Notes: a model not told the origin generated them from the letters alone. A stretch of DNA of 64,000 nucleotides from Dipylidium caninum (GCA_017562135.1 QEYB01001597.1:1-64000); one strand, 5' to 3'. Positions 11,001 to 25,214 are shown, numbered from the stretch's first letter. Numbers and translations: made by a program.

Positions 11001-14000
11001 GCAACCGTGGGAGATGGGCGCGCATGCACATCCTCATCTGCGGGTTTGTCTAAATTCTACCCTTTAATTCACCCTGGTGGGACAGACAGGCGGAAAGCGC
11101 TATGCCTGCGATCGTAGCACCTTCGTGTCAGTGTTTTTGTGGTGTTTGGCCACAGTCGCGTTGGGACGGTCACGTGATTTAGCGTGTCTAAACTTTCAAG
11201 GGCAAGGGAGGTCTAAGCTATTAAGGCCAGCTGAGTTGTCGCTGTAACTACTTGCACTTTTTGTCCTCCCTTCACCGATCTACCTTGCGACTTGCCCAGT
11301 CAAGCAGTCGCCTTGGTAGACAATCCACGGAAAAATGGTCAGTCTCAATACATTTCGGTGTCTGGTTGAAATCGTTACTCTGCACCGGGGCATTGGCCTC
11401 CAGTTTTGAGGTAGGGAACACTTCCGGTGCTGATGCTGCCACTGATGACGACGAGGTGGTGGTGGAAGGTGTGCTGACTGCATGCATGTGTGAGTGTAGG
11501 GGAGATGGCGCACTACCCACCAACTTTACATGTTATCCAAAACTAACTCAGTCCATCCAAAGGTGTAACCCGCAACCACATACTGTCACTCACAACAGTG
11601 CTGAGGTTGTAATCGCAACTATTTTCGCGTTGCGACGTTAAGCCCGTTTCACGAGTAAACATGCGTGGAGTTGGTGTTATAAGAAGCGTAAGGGATACGA
11701 AAAATCAACAACACCCAGCGGAAATAGGTGCTACCCTGTTTGAGCTCAAGGCCTTATTCGAAGTACTTTTCCTCCGCGTAAACTGACTCTGTTTGTCTGG
11801 ATGCAGCGGCGTATAGGTCTTCGAGGCGAGCACCAGGCATGAATGTAGATCTGCTTGAATTAACCCTTAATGATGTGTGCTTTAAGCTCATTTGACGGTC
11901 GAAAGTAGTTACAACGGTCATGCCACTAAGTGCCCTGGAACACTAATGGGCCGACAGAGTCCTTGTTCGGCAGTGGTGGAGGGCATTTTTCAGTGTAATT
12001 AAAGACACAGAGCCTCGGTCATTTTCAAAATGTTGCCTAAGTCTCAACCACCATTAAAGTAAACACCTAATCGGTAGCTTGCTGCCAAAATTCTTGATCC
12101 GAGGCTTGGTGCCTAGTGCTTGTCCTACCCCACCGCCCCGTTGCAACCAGTGATTAACGCTGCCACCAGACAGATCGGCTCCCCCGAGTGGCCGAATTAC
12201 CTCAGGTGGATTGCTGGCGTCCTCTGCAAGAATTACTCAGGAGGACCTTTGATTCGGCCGGCAATCGAGACAGTTCGTGGAGACGCCGTCAGGGGTGACT
12301 GGAACCACTTCGGCCGCCATGGCTACTCTCCTCGGGTCGAGGGAGGTTCACCATGACCCTTTCGCTCGAGGCTGTCCTGTTAAGTGACAGTTACAAATGC
12401 GTATTTGCAACATGTACCCATAAATCACCTCTTTCCTCCTTTACACTAGGCCCATTTGAGCTATGCTCGACACAACCCCCATTAAGTGGAGACAAAGTAC
12501 GTCAGTTTTGCCGTTTCCAGCCTCTAATTTACACATTATGAGCCTGAGGAGGTTATGCGGAAAGTTGGGGGAATTCTCAATGTAAATGTCAGTTAGGGAA
12601 TGCCACCAAAACTTCCAACATGTCAAAACGCACTTAAAACCTTTTTAATTAGATGTGGCAGTTTTCAAGCCTTGCTCCATACACGAAAGTGAAAAGTTCC
12701 CCTTTTTTCAAGAGATGCTAACGTCCATATGCCGAGATGCGTAAGGGCGTAGAAAGAATAACCGCTTTAGAGGCACAGGCACTGACTTGCCGACATGAAA
12801 GTCAGCGTATCAGCAGTACCGATCGGTCAAGAACGGACATCCCCTCATCCGCTGGGCGGCACATACCACCCATTTCAGGAGCACATATAAGCTGCACCAT
12901 CGCGATTAACAGAACCGCATGTTTGCGAGTGCACGCCGAGTGAAAAGTGGCATTTCTTCGAACTGGACAACTTAATGGCGTCGATAAGATCTCCATGGCA
13001 CAGGCAATTCCCGCGTCGTTAGTGGCGTAAGGGCGTGTTGATTGTGAATTTGTGCTAGTGCAATGCTCACTTTCTGGTGGACACGTCACTTGGCACTCGC
13101 GTTGACCAAAGCGCCTGACGCTCCGATGGGGGTCGCGTCTGGCGGCGGTGACCTCGGGACTCCAAAACGCCATTAAGAAATGCACACTTAATGCTTATTC
13201 CACTGCGCCGAGACTTTATTCTGCACGGTGAGGTAAGAGTGGGAGTGGCAGTTAATTAGAGCAGTCCAGTGTGTTTTGGCCAACTGCGTAGAAAGCACCA
13301 TTGTGAATGCAATGCATAATGTGGCTGACTCGCCGCTGACTTTCCGCCTCCACCCGTGTTCCGGTCTCCTCTCTGGTGTTGTTTTGCGCTTGCCTCGCGG
13401 ATCTCTCGCCGAGGTGGTTTCTCGTCTCACGTAATCCACCCTCAGGCTTTCGTGTACGGACCGGTTCTGTGGTAGTGCCTCCGGCGTGACAAATGTCAGT
13501 CGGTTGGCGACGCAGACACGCCTTCGATGCATGAGTCGGTGGCCTGGAGCCTGCATGTAACCTTTTCTAAATTTGAATAATCAAGCGCTTCACTGCTTTA
13601 AGGGAGCTTTTCGTACCTTCACGGCTGATGTGTATTTAGGGCTTTCACGATAACTGGGAGTGGGAGCGCCGTGTAGGGCCATTCTATCGCAAGTTTTTGT
13701 GCGATTGTGCGTTGTTTCACCATAAATCACCACTTTTCAGGCCCCAGAGCATGAACATGATTGTTAACTAGCCTAGTTCACCGGTAGCCAACGAAACATC
13801 CAGAATATTGGCGAACTTTGGAGCGGGGTGATTAGCCACGTTTGCTTACGAGTCAGGGTTCTCCTCCATGCTGATACGATTGTGTGAAAGCAGTAAGTAA
13901 AATTGCACGAGAACGTAAACACATCGCCTTCCCACTTCTTTGCCTTCAGGGCATTCATGTGGTTACCTTGAAAACGCCGCCTCGCCTCAGATGAAGGAAG

Positions 14001-14525
14001 CCTTGACTACTTTTTAGACAATTTTGGCTTCAAGTGAAAATAGTATTCCTTCCCTTCACCCAGGTGAAATTTCGCCTGAAAGGGTTAAAACGAGGCCGCT
14101 GAAAATGTGACGGCGTCATAATCTCCACCAGTAGTAGCCATCAGATTAAATCGTCCACAAAAGCCGATCCGAGTTCCTGTTAGTGCATGCGAAGGGCATT
14201 TTCATCGGTGCTTCCTTTGTGCTCTTTTGAATCTTAAAGCCTCACTTTGGCACAGGGGTGATGGCAGCGCTTTGGTCACGTGCACACTTGCGCACAGCAG
14301 GACTTTTCATGCATCAGTAAGCCTCACTGGCGGACCAAACCATGTGAATTAATAATGACATATTAAAAACGGAGTTCATTTGCACAGCCTCCCACCCCGA
14401 TTCGCACGTATGACAGTCTGGTGCTCCGAGTGAGGCGGGTTTGTGGCGAGGCTCTGCATTCATATCAGGCTGGGGAAGGCCAACTTCTAGTATCGCGTTT
14501 TGGCGTTTCTAGTGGGGTTCACAAG
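11001..14525. other. No gene recognised
   Basis: Anonymous sequence with ordinary base composition. The open frames present (the longest about 129 codons, at 11252-11641) overlap frames on the other strand and lack motifs. No tRNA-like cloverleaf, long repeat or array was seen. Confidence 0.5.
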
Positions 14526-14885
14526 GTCAGGAGAGGCCCCTTGTGGCGGGCACCCTGAGCGGTGCCCCTAACCACCGCCCACGCGTTGGCGCCTGCTGCC
14601 ATCTGGTAGGCGCAGCAGCGGAGGCTACGGCGCGGGGGGGGGAGGGCAGGGCGGGAGATGGGGGGCGAGGCGAAGGAGCTCGGAGAACCAGCGATCGATT
14701 TTCCGCTGGCGAGTTGAGTTCACGCCAGCGACAAGGCTGCGTGGCGACCCGTTGTGATTGGCTGCCTGCCACGTGCACGACGGTCTCGGCTCGGCTACGC
14801 GCACGCAGTCGACGAGGGGCGAGCGAGCGGTGGAGTGAAGGCTGCAGGCGAAATCGCCAACGAACACGCCGGCGTCCAATTCACT
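14526..14885. promoter_or_regulatory. GC/CpG-rich island with CCAAT box and E-box
   Basis: Markedly G/C- and CpG-rich compared with its flanks. It holds a 7-G run near 14634, an ATTGG motif at 14757-14761 (CCAAT on the minus strand) and CACGTG at 14770-14775. Several overlapping open frames exist on both strands, as expected from high GC; none looks like protein. It may be a promoter or first-exon island for an unseen gene. Confidence 0.3.
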
Positions 14886-17800
14886 TTACGCGATACAATA
14901 ATTTCGAGTAATGGGGAGAAAAATGAACCCAACTTGTGAACTCCCCCATTTGATGGCACCAGCAACTGATTAAAAATATCGTGTACTTTAGACTTAACCT
15001 TGACTTCTTTCCACTTTCTCCTCTCCGGTGTTTTCCTTCTAAATCAATGTGAGCCTCACCAGGAATGAAATGTCGAGGCTCCACCACCCGGTTGGTAGTC
15101 GCAAACCCACCGACACACAACGCGCGTTCCAATGACATTTGGCGCCATAGGAGATTCTGTCTTGACACGTCGTGACTCGATCGCTACCTGATGTTTAACG
15201 GGGCACCCGATGGTGCTCGTGCCGCAGTTCCACCCGCAAATATTTAAATGCCTCTGGTCACATGGGCACTCATGTGAGTTGAGTCGACCAAGAAACGTAC
15301 ACTAGAGATTTTATTTTTTGACTAAAAAAAAATGAAATTGTATTTTGCTGCAAGACACTCTGCTCCGAACACGCTTGATTACTTTGGTATTTCTCAAGTC
15401 ACTTTTACCTGCCAAACAGCCTGGGAAAATTCGGTCAGGACTTGACACCGAAGCTCTTGGTACTTTTTAATGACACGAGGTTTGCCTAATTAAGGGTAAA
15501 CAAGATTCTGCCTAGGAAATGTCAACTTTTACTGTCTCTCTCTCCTCTCAATTTGCCTCAGAACCTACTGTCAAAAGTTTACAACCCTTGTCCGAAACCG
15601 TCAATTCGATAACCGCGTCAGCTATGCCACTTATGCGTTAGGATGCCAGATTTTCTTTCCGCGCCTCTATTCGCCTGTTCTCTCACTCTTGAGCCAAATT
15701 TCAGCTTGACAAAAAAGATAAAGAGTCCAAGAATAGGGTGTGATCCATCGAAAGCGCTTAGTGTTGTAGGCACAGACTGTGTTTGCATGTGTTGGTTTGT
15801 ATTTATGTGTGCTCCTAACGGTGGATTAGGTTGTCTTGCAACCTTCGCACACCCATGTACCGAATGGGTGTACTTTTTGTGATCGTGATGACTTGAATGA
15901 TTGTTTCTCTCTATATAAGCTTGTTTGTTAACAGGTGAACAGGAGCCTTTATCGAAATTCTAGTTGACTTTGGAGGAAAGAGGCTGAGTTTCACTGACTT
16001 TGGAATGAATCAGCATTACAGGTCTCCTCTCTGCCTCCGTTACCCCTGATCAGACGCCAAATTACTTATTAAAGCCTTCGCACAGTGACGATCATGATTT
16101 GGTTAAAGCTTTTGCAAATTGGACAAAAGAAAGCTGGGATTGGGCCCAATAACAGATGGTTCCTTTGCAGATCCTGTAGTTTCAATCGTACCGAAGAAGC
16201 ATGAAGCACTTTTCTTCTAGTTAGTCACAAGAGTTCATTCTTATAGCTTTTCAAAGCCTGATAAGGCCATTTAGGGAGGTTCGGGTGCTCCCCTGACCAC
16301 TCTTTAATCAGTTGCGTTCCTCAGAGCTGTGAGCAGCATACGTTCCCCGAGGTTAGCACGCCCGATCGGGCGACCCGTGAGCCGTTCTAAAGTGACTTCA
16401 CAGAAACAACTCGAGGCGAAGCGGGGGCCGGAGGCCTTGGTTGACGAGGACGGGGAAGACCGCCGGTCATACTGTGCGATGGCGCTGATGCGGCTTAGCT
16501 GATAGGCACACACCTCGGGCGTGCGTTGTGTATATCATTCAACTTGTTTAGTGTCAACATTCGTTTTCATTGTTGTGTTTTTATTTTGCGTTGCACAAGG
16601 TGGTATAATCCGTTCGTACGTTAGACGGATGCAACCGCGAACGCGAGCACGAAGTCGGTAAGAAGAAATATGCCACTGTGGAGACGCAGGAGAGAGTAAG
16701 GCAGGCACAGTGTGTGCTGTTCCGTGTAAAAACCTTCAGAAACTATAAAATGACTGGCACCAACAGCAACATACCCCGAATGTTGTTTGTTAGCTGGTTC
16801 TCTCACGAATCACATCAATAAACGCCACGACGGCGCAGCCGGCCATAATGCTGGGAAGTAGGATCAAACTTCCAAGAGAATTTTGGTGTTGTAGAGTACA
16901 AAAAGGCAAATCTACTAAGGCTGAGGAGGACCTTTCCCTCCTAAAATGGGAGATTTTCATAAGTATGAACCAAATCAACCTTCCCTCTTCAATTTTCTAG
17001 TTTCGAGGGACAAATGGATTCACCTATTGTGAAAAAATCACGCTTGACGTCCGTCAAGATAGCAACAGACTTTGACGTACACATCTGGACATGGAAAGCC
17101 TATTGGCTCGGAGGGGGAGCACGATGAGGACGAATAGAAGCGCAGGCTGAGGAGTAAGGGAGCCGATGAGTCGCCCGCCGACCTCCCGACTGTAGCGTCC
17201 GGAGGGGGGCCTCCCGCTTATTTCCCAAACGTAGCATCTGCATAAGCTCATCTGACAGGCCAGGAGGTGGGTAAAAACGTGACAGTAAAGGCATAAGAGA
17301 GTTTTAACAGAGCTCCAACATCTTTGGCACCCACACACGGCAATACGCACCGCCAAAATTTGTGGTACATGCGATGCTGAGGGGTGGAACGGTGGTTATT
17401 TATACCCTCTCCAACACTCTCGAGAAGCTGTGAATGTGTGTGTGATGTGCAATGGTGATGAGGTCTTTACAACTACCTCCACTGAAGCTTGCTGCAATCA
17501 GCTACTGGTTGGGACGAAAACGGGGCATTTTTGGAGGGAGAGAGGTTCCCAGGTTTTTACGCTGTGGAAATGTGCTCAAAGCTCCCAAATAAGCCTTCTT
17601 TATGCCTTCAGGCACACCGTGGCCCTCAAGTCGAGGTCAGAAGAAATTTCTAGAATCGCGAGACGCACTTTCACTTCTTTTTCGTTTCACAGAAAAGTAA
17701 AACATTTTTTTGATAATCAAAAGTCTAAGCTTCAATCTGTCTCTAGACTTGTTTCATGTTCTGCCAGGGGAAAGCCCCGCAGCAAATCCTACTTCTGCCC

Positions 17801-19055
17801 ATTTCACCAAGCCTCTGGCGTATTTTCTAGCAACTTGTGAAAGCTGTTTTCCCTTGACATCCTCAAAACGGGTTTACTTCACCTCGTGTACGGGGCTTTT
17901 AAAAACAACTTCGATGTTTACCAACTCCCTTACCATCTTCATGCGCCCTCATCGCCAATTTGGTCGGTTTGGGGCCAACTTGTGCAGCGTGCCCTTCTTT
18001 TCTAAGCTTTACAGAGTCGAATTACATCTATACGATCGTCTGCCCCACCTCTGATAACGTCTAGGGTGGTTTTCACGGAAGTGGAGTCGACGTTGTGCAA
18101 AAAAAGCGGTGTTCATCGCCACCCGCCCGACACGACGTTAGGGCTGCCACAAAGTAGCCTGTCGCTTTCGTTAATCAGCACGACCTACCATTTCCGCCTG
18201 TGCCCATTGGATCGCCTAGCGGTCCGGTTGCGCCCCTCTACTAACCTACCGCATCAAAAGGTCGCGTAATTGACTCCTTTCATTCTAAAAACCTTACTTT
18301 TTTACGTAATTAGCGGAACCTCTGCTATCGCCATGATTAATTAGGCCAAAAACGAGGCACTAGAAGTAGCCTTCACTGCCTCCACTCGCTTTGTAGAGGC
18401 GTATCAGCTGTCTCAGCGAGTCAAAAACGCTTAAACCGGGTGACCACCTTGAGTTTTCTATGGGGTCAAGCTGCGGAGTATTGTCTACTGGGAATTCAAC
18501 ACACTTAAAGTGGTGGAGTGAGCTCCGCGCACTGTGGGGAGTTGCAGGCGGCATGCTGCTTTTCCTTTGAATTCTTCGGCGAAATCTCCCTCTAAAGTGG
18601 TCGTTAAGTCGCATCCCGATTCACAATTGCCTCTGTTTTTCAATTAATTAAGAGTAGAGTAAAACCTCGAATAGTCCATACTGAAGTATACCATGATAGA
18701 TTGAGGACGTCTTTACTCTCACCACCGTAAAAAAAAACTGTTAATGAGAAGTCTTTTGGCAAGACCACCACGGCCTAGGCCCTTAACATGCTAAATTGAC
18801 CTTTTCACTTCATCGCTTGTCTACCACCGATGCAACCGACGTCGTTAATCTTTGCCGGTCACGCTGGCTTGGTGCTTCTTATCAAACATGACACTGTAAC
18901 CCCGCGTGAATTAACCCTCTCCGCCCTCATTCACAAACTTTTAGGCGTGGACCGTCTGTGAGACCTGCAAAAAGGCCTGCCCTCCTCGAAGTCCACGACG
19001 ACTTTAGCAAGTCTGTGATTTTATTAAGTCAAAAAAAGCAGATCCGGTGGACTGA
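14886..19055. other. No gene recognised
   Basis: Anonymous sequence. A TATA-like string (tatataag) occurs at about 15911-15920 without downstream coding support. Short open frames (up to 136 codons at 17430-17840) show no motifs. Confidence 0.5.
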
Positions 19056-19345
19056 AAAGCGGGTACCAGAACTGGTCGCAGAGACAATCTGGAAGTGGTG
19101 GATCGCAGCGTGTGCTCTCGAAAGCAGCAGAGGCACCGACGCAGTCAATAAGTGGGGGAGAGGAGGATGTCTGCAAGGTCCCGAACGACACCCGCCTGCG
19201 CACACTCCCTCGGCGTGCCGGCTGCTGATTGGTGGAGACGCTGGCACACACACACACACAATGGATTTGTACGTGACCACCTGTCCCGCCCCGCCCGTCC
19301 AGACGGGGCTGCCTGGACCACGCGCACTTGCCACGAAAAATTTCC
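19056..19345. promoter_or_regulatory. GC-rich patch with CCAAT box and CA repeat
   Basis: Raised GC, an ATTGG motif at 19228-19232, and a (CA)n run at about 19245-19260. Open frames in several phases on both strands probably reflect composition. It resembles the other CCAAT-bearing islands in this window. Confidence 0.25.
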
Positions 19346-21416
19346 CTAGCTTGGCATAATGTGGTAGAGACGTACCTCAGGGGCTACTTCCACTGTCTTC
19401 TGCGTATTAAAAACGATCGCGGTGGAGGTTGCACATCTAGTGATAAGGCGAACTCAGCTTGGTAATCACTTGGGTCCTTCCCCGCACTCCCCAACTGCAG
19501 TCATCTCGAGTCTCCAACCTCGCGCCAACATGCCGTGGGAGGAGGAGAACAGGTGCCCGCGTTGTTTCTAGTCACCTTGTCCCTCACACACCCTCAGACC
19601 TACTCATCTCCCCTCTGTAAAGTTATCCATCCCTCATTTCGTCAAGGGCTTCTCTCTCATCTGCTGGGGCAGTGCCTTTGAATGGACCGTCGTTTGGTTA
19701 TTAGCATCCTTTGAATGCGCACCAAATACATTCTGCCTCTTCGGGTGCCGACTGCGCCATAAATCAGCGGTGCGCCTTAGTGTCAGAAGTCAGAACAAAA
19801 AATAACATTTTGGACGGAAACCATATTGAAAGCCACTGTGTTACACTTTGTTTATTCTAGTCGCACTTTCGCGCTGGTCATATATGTTCCGCAACCTCCT
19901 ACCTTGTTCTTTCGCCCCGAAATGTTTTTCTTTCCTGTCCGAAATTGAACAATTGGAGAACAACGCATGCTGGTTGTTTTTATCTACTAACTTTTCACAT
20001 AACTTCTTTAGCAGACTTGACATTTCAACGACTTTAGCCGTTTAAATTAGACCCCGTTATTTTCGAAAAAAGGGTCTTCTATGCCTTGCGCCTAAGAAGG
20101 CGAAAGCTGTGTCCGCCTCGTTGTCGGCGGAGCAAAGTGGTGGTGGGGCAGTTTTGGCGAAATGACAAGAGAAGAGAAAATTCAGAAGCGCTTTAAGAAA
20201 AATGGGACTGGGAAGATGTGAATGCCAAGTGGCAATAATTGCTCTAAATGTTTTTTTTGCTAAAAATAAGGATAAAAACAGCCTCGAGGGATAGCGCGTG
20301 CTGGATGGCTTGATACAAGTATTTTCTAGACGAGATAATCCAACTTTTTAACTCGTTTCCTCCCACCACCATCTCGTCAACGTGGCCATTCCGCGTTCGG
20401 GTGTCGATTCTGTAGGCGGTCAGATCCACTTGGGCTCAGGGACGTCGTTGTCGGGGCAGTGGTCGAGGAGTTTGTATGGCTGCGGGAAATGTTCGGTCCG
20501 GTTCGGTCCTCGCAGGTTCAGATGGGTAAATATGATGCCGGCCGGTAGAAGGAACCCTTAGGGAAATTGGCGCTGAAGTGGGAGATATGAATACATTATT
20601 TGTGTTTTTGCACAGGCTAGAAGTGAAATTCTCTCCTATATGACAACACATAAGACTTCGGTGTTCTGCAAGGAGCCTGCGTTTGTTTTTCTTGGCTGGG
20701 TCCACTCTTATTGCCAATCCCGCCGCCCCTTCCGTCAGTGCGGATCCACGAAGTGTGGGAAGAACGAAACGGGTAGGAATGCGGAGCAAAGGACCCTTTC
20801 TTCCACCAGTGCCAGAGCATCTTTACTGTCCTTCCCCTTTCAAGACCGCGGGGAGACGCTCATTTCCCGCGAAGTGGAGGCCTCGTTGTGATGCCTCCAA
20901 TCTCACAATACCTGCATGAAACGGTGGCTCGCGTGCCTACAGCTACCGGCCCAAGACGTTAGAGTCGGAGGTGGCTGAGTGATGGAGAAAATTTATCTCA
21001 TTTTCTGGAGCATAACGAATTCATTCAGAGTGTAGGGCGTTGGCGTTTCGCTTATCATTGTTTTACGGTGGAACAAGGCGTTTGTACTTAGAGTTCAACA
21101 AGAATCGGACATTTGGAAAGACCCACACGAAAATGTGGAATTTGACTAAAGACTCCTTTCAAAGTCTCTCACAGTCCTCGGCGCTCTTTTAACCGCTTTC
21201 AAACACGTGATTCCATCCTCCCCGCCTCTTACCGAACGTCTCTTGTCATTAATCAGCCGTCGAAAGTCGGGGAGTTGAGGCGTAGACCCCCACCCCTTGA
21301 TTATGCAAATATCAGCGTTATTCATTAAATCTAACCAAAACTGCACTTTGGGTGACTTCTGATGGCCATGCGAAGAGGCCTCGACAACAATTTTCAACCA
21401 CTGTGACCCTCGAAAA
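19346..21416. other. No gene recognised
   Basis: Anonymous, moderately A/T-rich sequence. The 117-codon minus-strand frame at 20436-20789 overlaps frames on both strands and has no recognisable feature. Confidence 0.5.
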
Positions 21417-21660
21417 GTGCAGGCGTCCTCAGGACAAACCTTTAATGAACTCTTACCGCCCGGTGCTTGGGCCTCAGATCTTCCCGTTACCATCACCACC
21501 ACCACCACTACCAGTCCTGTTGATGTTTACCAACAACTGCTGCCTGAATTCGCTTTGGCATTAGATATGACTTTGACCAAGAGCACCAAAATTCTGCGCT
21601 CTCTGCGGATGGGAAAAGCAGGCGAAGGAGGAGGAGAAGCCACTCATCCACGTGGTTGTT
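21417..21660 (+). CDS. Possible coding exon, unknown product
   Basis: An open plus-strand frame follows a possible acceptor (aaaagtgcag) at 21422. It reads protein-like: LLPPGAWASDLPV, a Thr run encoded by a (CAC)n-type repeat at 21491-21508, then SPVDVYQQLLPEFALALDM and TLTKSTKILRSLRMG. There is no ATG at its start and no strong donor at its end, so it can only be an internal exon if real. The Thr run may simply be a translated microsatellite. I do not recognise the family. Confidence 0.2.
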
Positions 21661-23217
21661 TACACTTTGCGTTTATTGGGGTGAACTTCCTCATGATTTC
21701 CTCTTCACCACACCCAAACGGTGCTTATTCGACTTTGCCAAAAAGAGTTTGTCTAGTCAAATGACTCTAATCTCTGTAATCAGTACATTAAATCTTCCCC
21801 AGGTATTTTGTGGAGATCTCCTTTTGTCAACACACGAGTTCGCCTGGGGTGAAGGATAGAGCTTAGACGTTCAAAGTAAAGGGTGAAATCTTCCAAATGG
21901 GGTGTTAGCAGCTCACCAATAAACAAATCCAACACACCCACATTTGTTTAAGGCTCGTCGCCGTGATGGCTCCTGATTAAAAGGTGTGAGTTCATAAAGG
22001 GCCACACCCTGTCCAAGTGTTACCGCGACGAGACAGCCGCCGAACACCACTTGCGGGGAGTGGCTTGCGATGCCCTAGACGAATTTGCCCCTCGTCTCGT
22101 CCATCGCCCTGGAGCGGCCATTCAGTCGCTTGCTGGCCCCCAGCCTAAGCAATTAAGTCCATCCGAGTACATTTGACGGGAAAACGCTGCCTGTTATTTT
22201 TGAATAAAAACACGGTGCTGTCATGCGAGTATCTTTTTTGAACGGGTTTTCCTTTCTCGTCTTCTGTGAGGCGAAAAACTTTCGGTGGCCAAAGGGGAAC
22301 ATCATGTCTTTAATGTAGAGGGCAGTAAAAGGCATTTTGTCAGCAAAACTTCTCACCTTGTCAAGATGACTTTTCTTCGCCAGCACAATAGCCTTTCCCA
22401 TATCCTGACTGGTCATTTAACGGGGAGTTTCTTTACTTAAGGGGTGATAAAAACCCTTGATTTCCTTTTCGGACTGGAGTTTAAAGGGCAGAGCATATAG
22501 TTGGGAGGCATAGCATTGTTGGTAGACTACCTAAATCCGTGGGAAATTTCATTCCACTTTCGCCGAGCTGATTTCTCTTGCCGCACGGTATGGCGTGGAC
22601 ATGAGGAGGGCTTTGGGATGAAAAAAATCGCCGGTTAAATAAGACGGGGTTTAGGTGTTGCTGCTTCGTGGTTAGCCTTATGTGATCATAGAAAAAGTTA
22701 TATTTCACGGAAAAATAAAAAAAATAGCTACTTGAAATGGCTCTTTGCCGCCTCTAGTCTCCCCACCCTTGCACAAAGTGCACTGTGTCCAGGCAATCGC
22801 CCTTATTGGGTTGAGCAACCCGCCGTGGGCCGCGACAAGGTCGCCGAGCACCGGCACACGTCGTACGTTCTAGCCGAGGGGAGGAATACTAACTGGAAGT
22901 CGCCAAAGGCAAGTCAACGAGGCCCAGAAAAAAAAATTTGTTTGTAGGAGGGAATAGAACGGTCGCAATCAGGCTCCTCCGATTCTCTAAGGAAATTTGA
23001 GAGGCACTCTTGGAGTAAAATAAGAAGGTAATCCAAGGTATTCTTGCCGAAAATGTTAGATAACGGGTGGAGTTTTCAGCATTCGCCAATTTAAACAGAA
23101 TGATTACCACCACGAGCAAATTAACGCTATCCACTCAGTCGAACAGCGATTTTCCAAGCAGGTTAGGTAAGGTAAAATGAGAGTTGGTGTGCGAAAGAGC
23201 TTATGAGGTGGATGTTT
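21661..23217. other. No gene recognised
   Basis: Anonymous sequence. Only short frames of 60-87 codons, overlapping on both strands, without motifs. Confidence 0.5.
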
Positions 23218-23724
23218 CTATGCCCCCTCAACAATCTCATAACGCGGGAATCTCGTGAAAATGCACTGACTGTGTCCACTCACTCGGGTCCGTATGGGGA
23301 GTGAAGGCATGCGATCGCTCCATCGCGCCTTAGTCAATAAAAACAACGTCCCCTCAGTAAGCGGACGGAGAAAAAGCGGCTGTCGAGACGCTAAGGACGC
23401 CACTTTCTCCCTCAGAAATGCTGCGAGAGAAAAAGCTAGCACAAAGGCACATGGAATACGTGACTGACCCAACTTTCTCTCTTTGAAGTTCCTTTGCTTC
23501 GCATCCACTCGCGTCGGAGTGGTTGCCCTATGCGAGGCGCAGCAGGTTTGCGAGAAAACCGTGAGGTCTTCGTTAACTGCCATTTGGACGAAACCCTTAC
23601 CATTGCCTTCATTTACCACGCCTAAGTGCGTGAAATGCTGTCCTCCTGGGACGGTCGCTTTGGGCGACCGTCCGCGGCTGGCAGAAATGGACCAGCTCTC
23701 GAGTCTGTAGTAATCAGCGGTCAT
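23218..23724 (-). CDS. 168-codon ATG-started open frame, unknown product
   Basis: Among the longest open frames outside the array and the 9.5 kb exon. It starts MTADYYRLESWS and ends FPRYEIVEGA. In the middle are a Cys pair (TCC), a basic stretch (DAKQRNFKERKLGQSR) and a hydrophobic stretch (CAFVLAFSLAAFL) that could be one membrane segment at residues 95-110. The frame is open about 10 codons further upstream without an ATG. A perfect 10-bp inverted repeat at 23649-23673 lies inside it. This length is near what chance allows in 64 kb at this GC content. No homology is recognised and no polyadenylation signal follows closely. Confidence 0.25.
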   Translation of the reverse strand: MTADYYRLESWSISASRGRSPKATVPGGQHFTHLGVVNEGNGKGFVQMAVNEDLTVFSQTCCASHRATTPTRVDAKQRNFKERKLGQSRIPCAFVLAFSLAAFLREKVASLASRQPLFLRPLTEGTLFLLTKARWSDRMPSLPIRTRVSGHSQCIFTRFPRYEIVEGA

Positions 23725-25214
23725 GTAAACACCACCATACTTTCTACTTTCCAACTCTCAACCACAATGCGTTGGCGAGCTGGTGGAGGCAGAGGAGGAG
23801 CGGCAATGCTACATTTTAGGTTGGAAACTATGAAATGATCTTTGAATAAATGTAGAAGACAAAAAACAATTTTCAAGTCTGTGGCATCCGCAAATTTCTG
23901 CCACCGATTGGGCGAGTCATATATAAGGTTTTGAAAAAAATATTCGTTTTTAGAGTTAATGCAGTTGTGGTTATCATTTTGGCTAGTTAATTTCTTTCCC
24001 TTGAAAGTAGATAACATATAATACCGACTTCGGAAAGCCATTTGTCTATAGTTCACATTAAGCTCGGAAAAATGAGTTCAGACAATCTCCCTTAGGTCGC
24101 AGGATGACAAGCCGAATACGTTCTGAGGTCTCCAATTGAGGCGGTGAATACCAGGACAAAGCAAAGCCTTCAGGTGGCGCGTACTCCTGTTCTTGTGTCG
24201 CGCGACTCATTCGGCGGATGGCAATTTCGAAACCACAGTCACTCATGAGAAGTGATCTAAACGCGGTGAAGTGGGTCCACCGCCACCTCGGACATCCACC
24301 AGCAGTATACGAGGCTAACCGAGTCAAGACGGCCGGATGTATGTTCTCTTCTGCTAGACACCGCTTAGCCCTTCGAGGCAGATTGCGCCTGACTCCGAAC
24401 TTCCGAGCGCCAACCGGCAGCCGAGCCCTGGGTCAGGAGGCCTGGAAGTCCGCCCCTGAAAGCCTTTGGATGGCCTTGGAGGGAGGACAAACTCCACGCC
24501 CAATGGCAAACTTCAACGTCACATGAGTGAAGACGTGACGACAAACCGAGGGGCTGTCTAAAAAATCAAAATATCCACCCAATAAAATTTATTGTAACAT
24601 GCATTATAAACCCCCGGAGTCAGAACCCGTGAAAAGTCGTTTACCTCTCTCCTCTCTATCCAGTTGACACCGCCTCTTCAGGCAGACGTATACGTCATAA
24701 TAGCAGAAGGAAAGGGTTCACGGAAGGCGCTTCACCCACCATCAACCGCCCTTCGGAACGCCTTCCTAAGTGTAGTCTGGCCAGCCGTTCGCCGAAGGAC
24801 TTGTGAAAAAGACATGATGAACTAAGCGGAAGTGTCTCAAGCCAACATTAGCATTTCTCATCCACCTAAACTGGTGCTGTTCATGCCAAATTTACCCTTT
24901 TCGAGAGGGAAGACACTGTAGTTAAAGGTGAGAGACTTCATTTCACCACCACCACCACCACCATCTTTGCGTAGTGGCATTGCAGGGGTTGAGGCGAAAC
25001 TTTAAAAGATGTTCACGTCAGTCCACCTCGACACCTCCCAACTCGCCTTTCCAAAGGAGTCTTGACAAACTCTTCACCAGTCCTGACACTAGGACTTGGC
25101 AGGACTCCGTGACAGGATGCAACCGCTCTTCCACACGGAATGAGTCCTGTGCATTGGAGCAGCGGTCGAGGCAACGACAATGACAAGCCCTCCTAATGTG
25201 AGACTCTGAAAGGA
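23725..25214. other. No gene recognised; contains a (CAC)n microsatellite
   Basis: Overlapping opposite-strand frames at 24058-24327 and 24218-24526 cannot both be real, and neither has motifs. A CAC trinucleotide repeat lies at 24944-24963. Confidence 0.5.
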
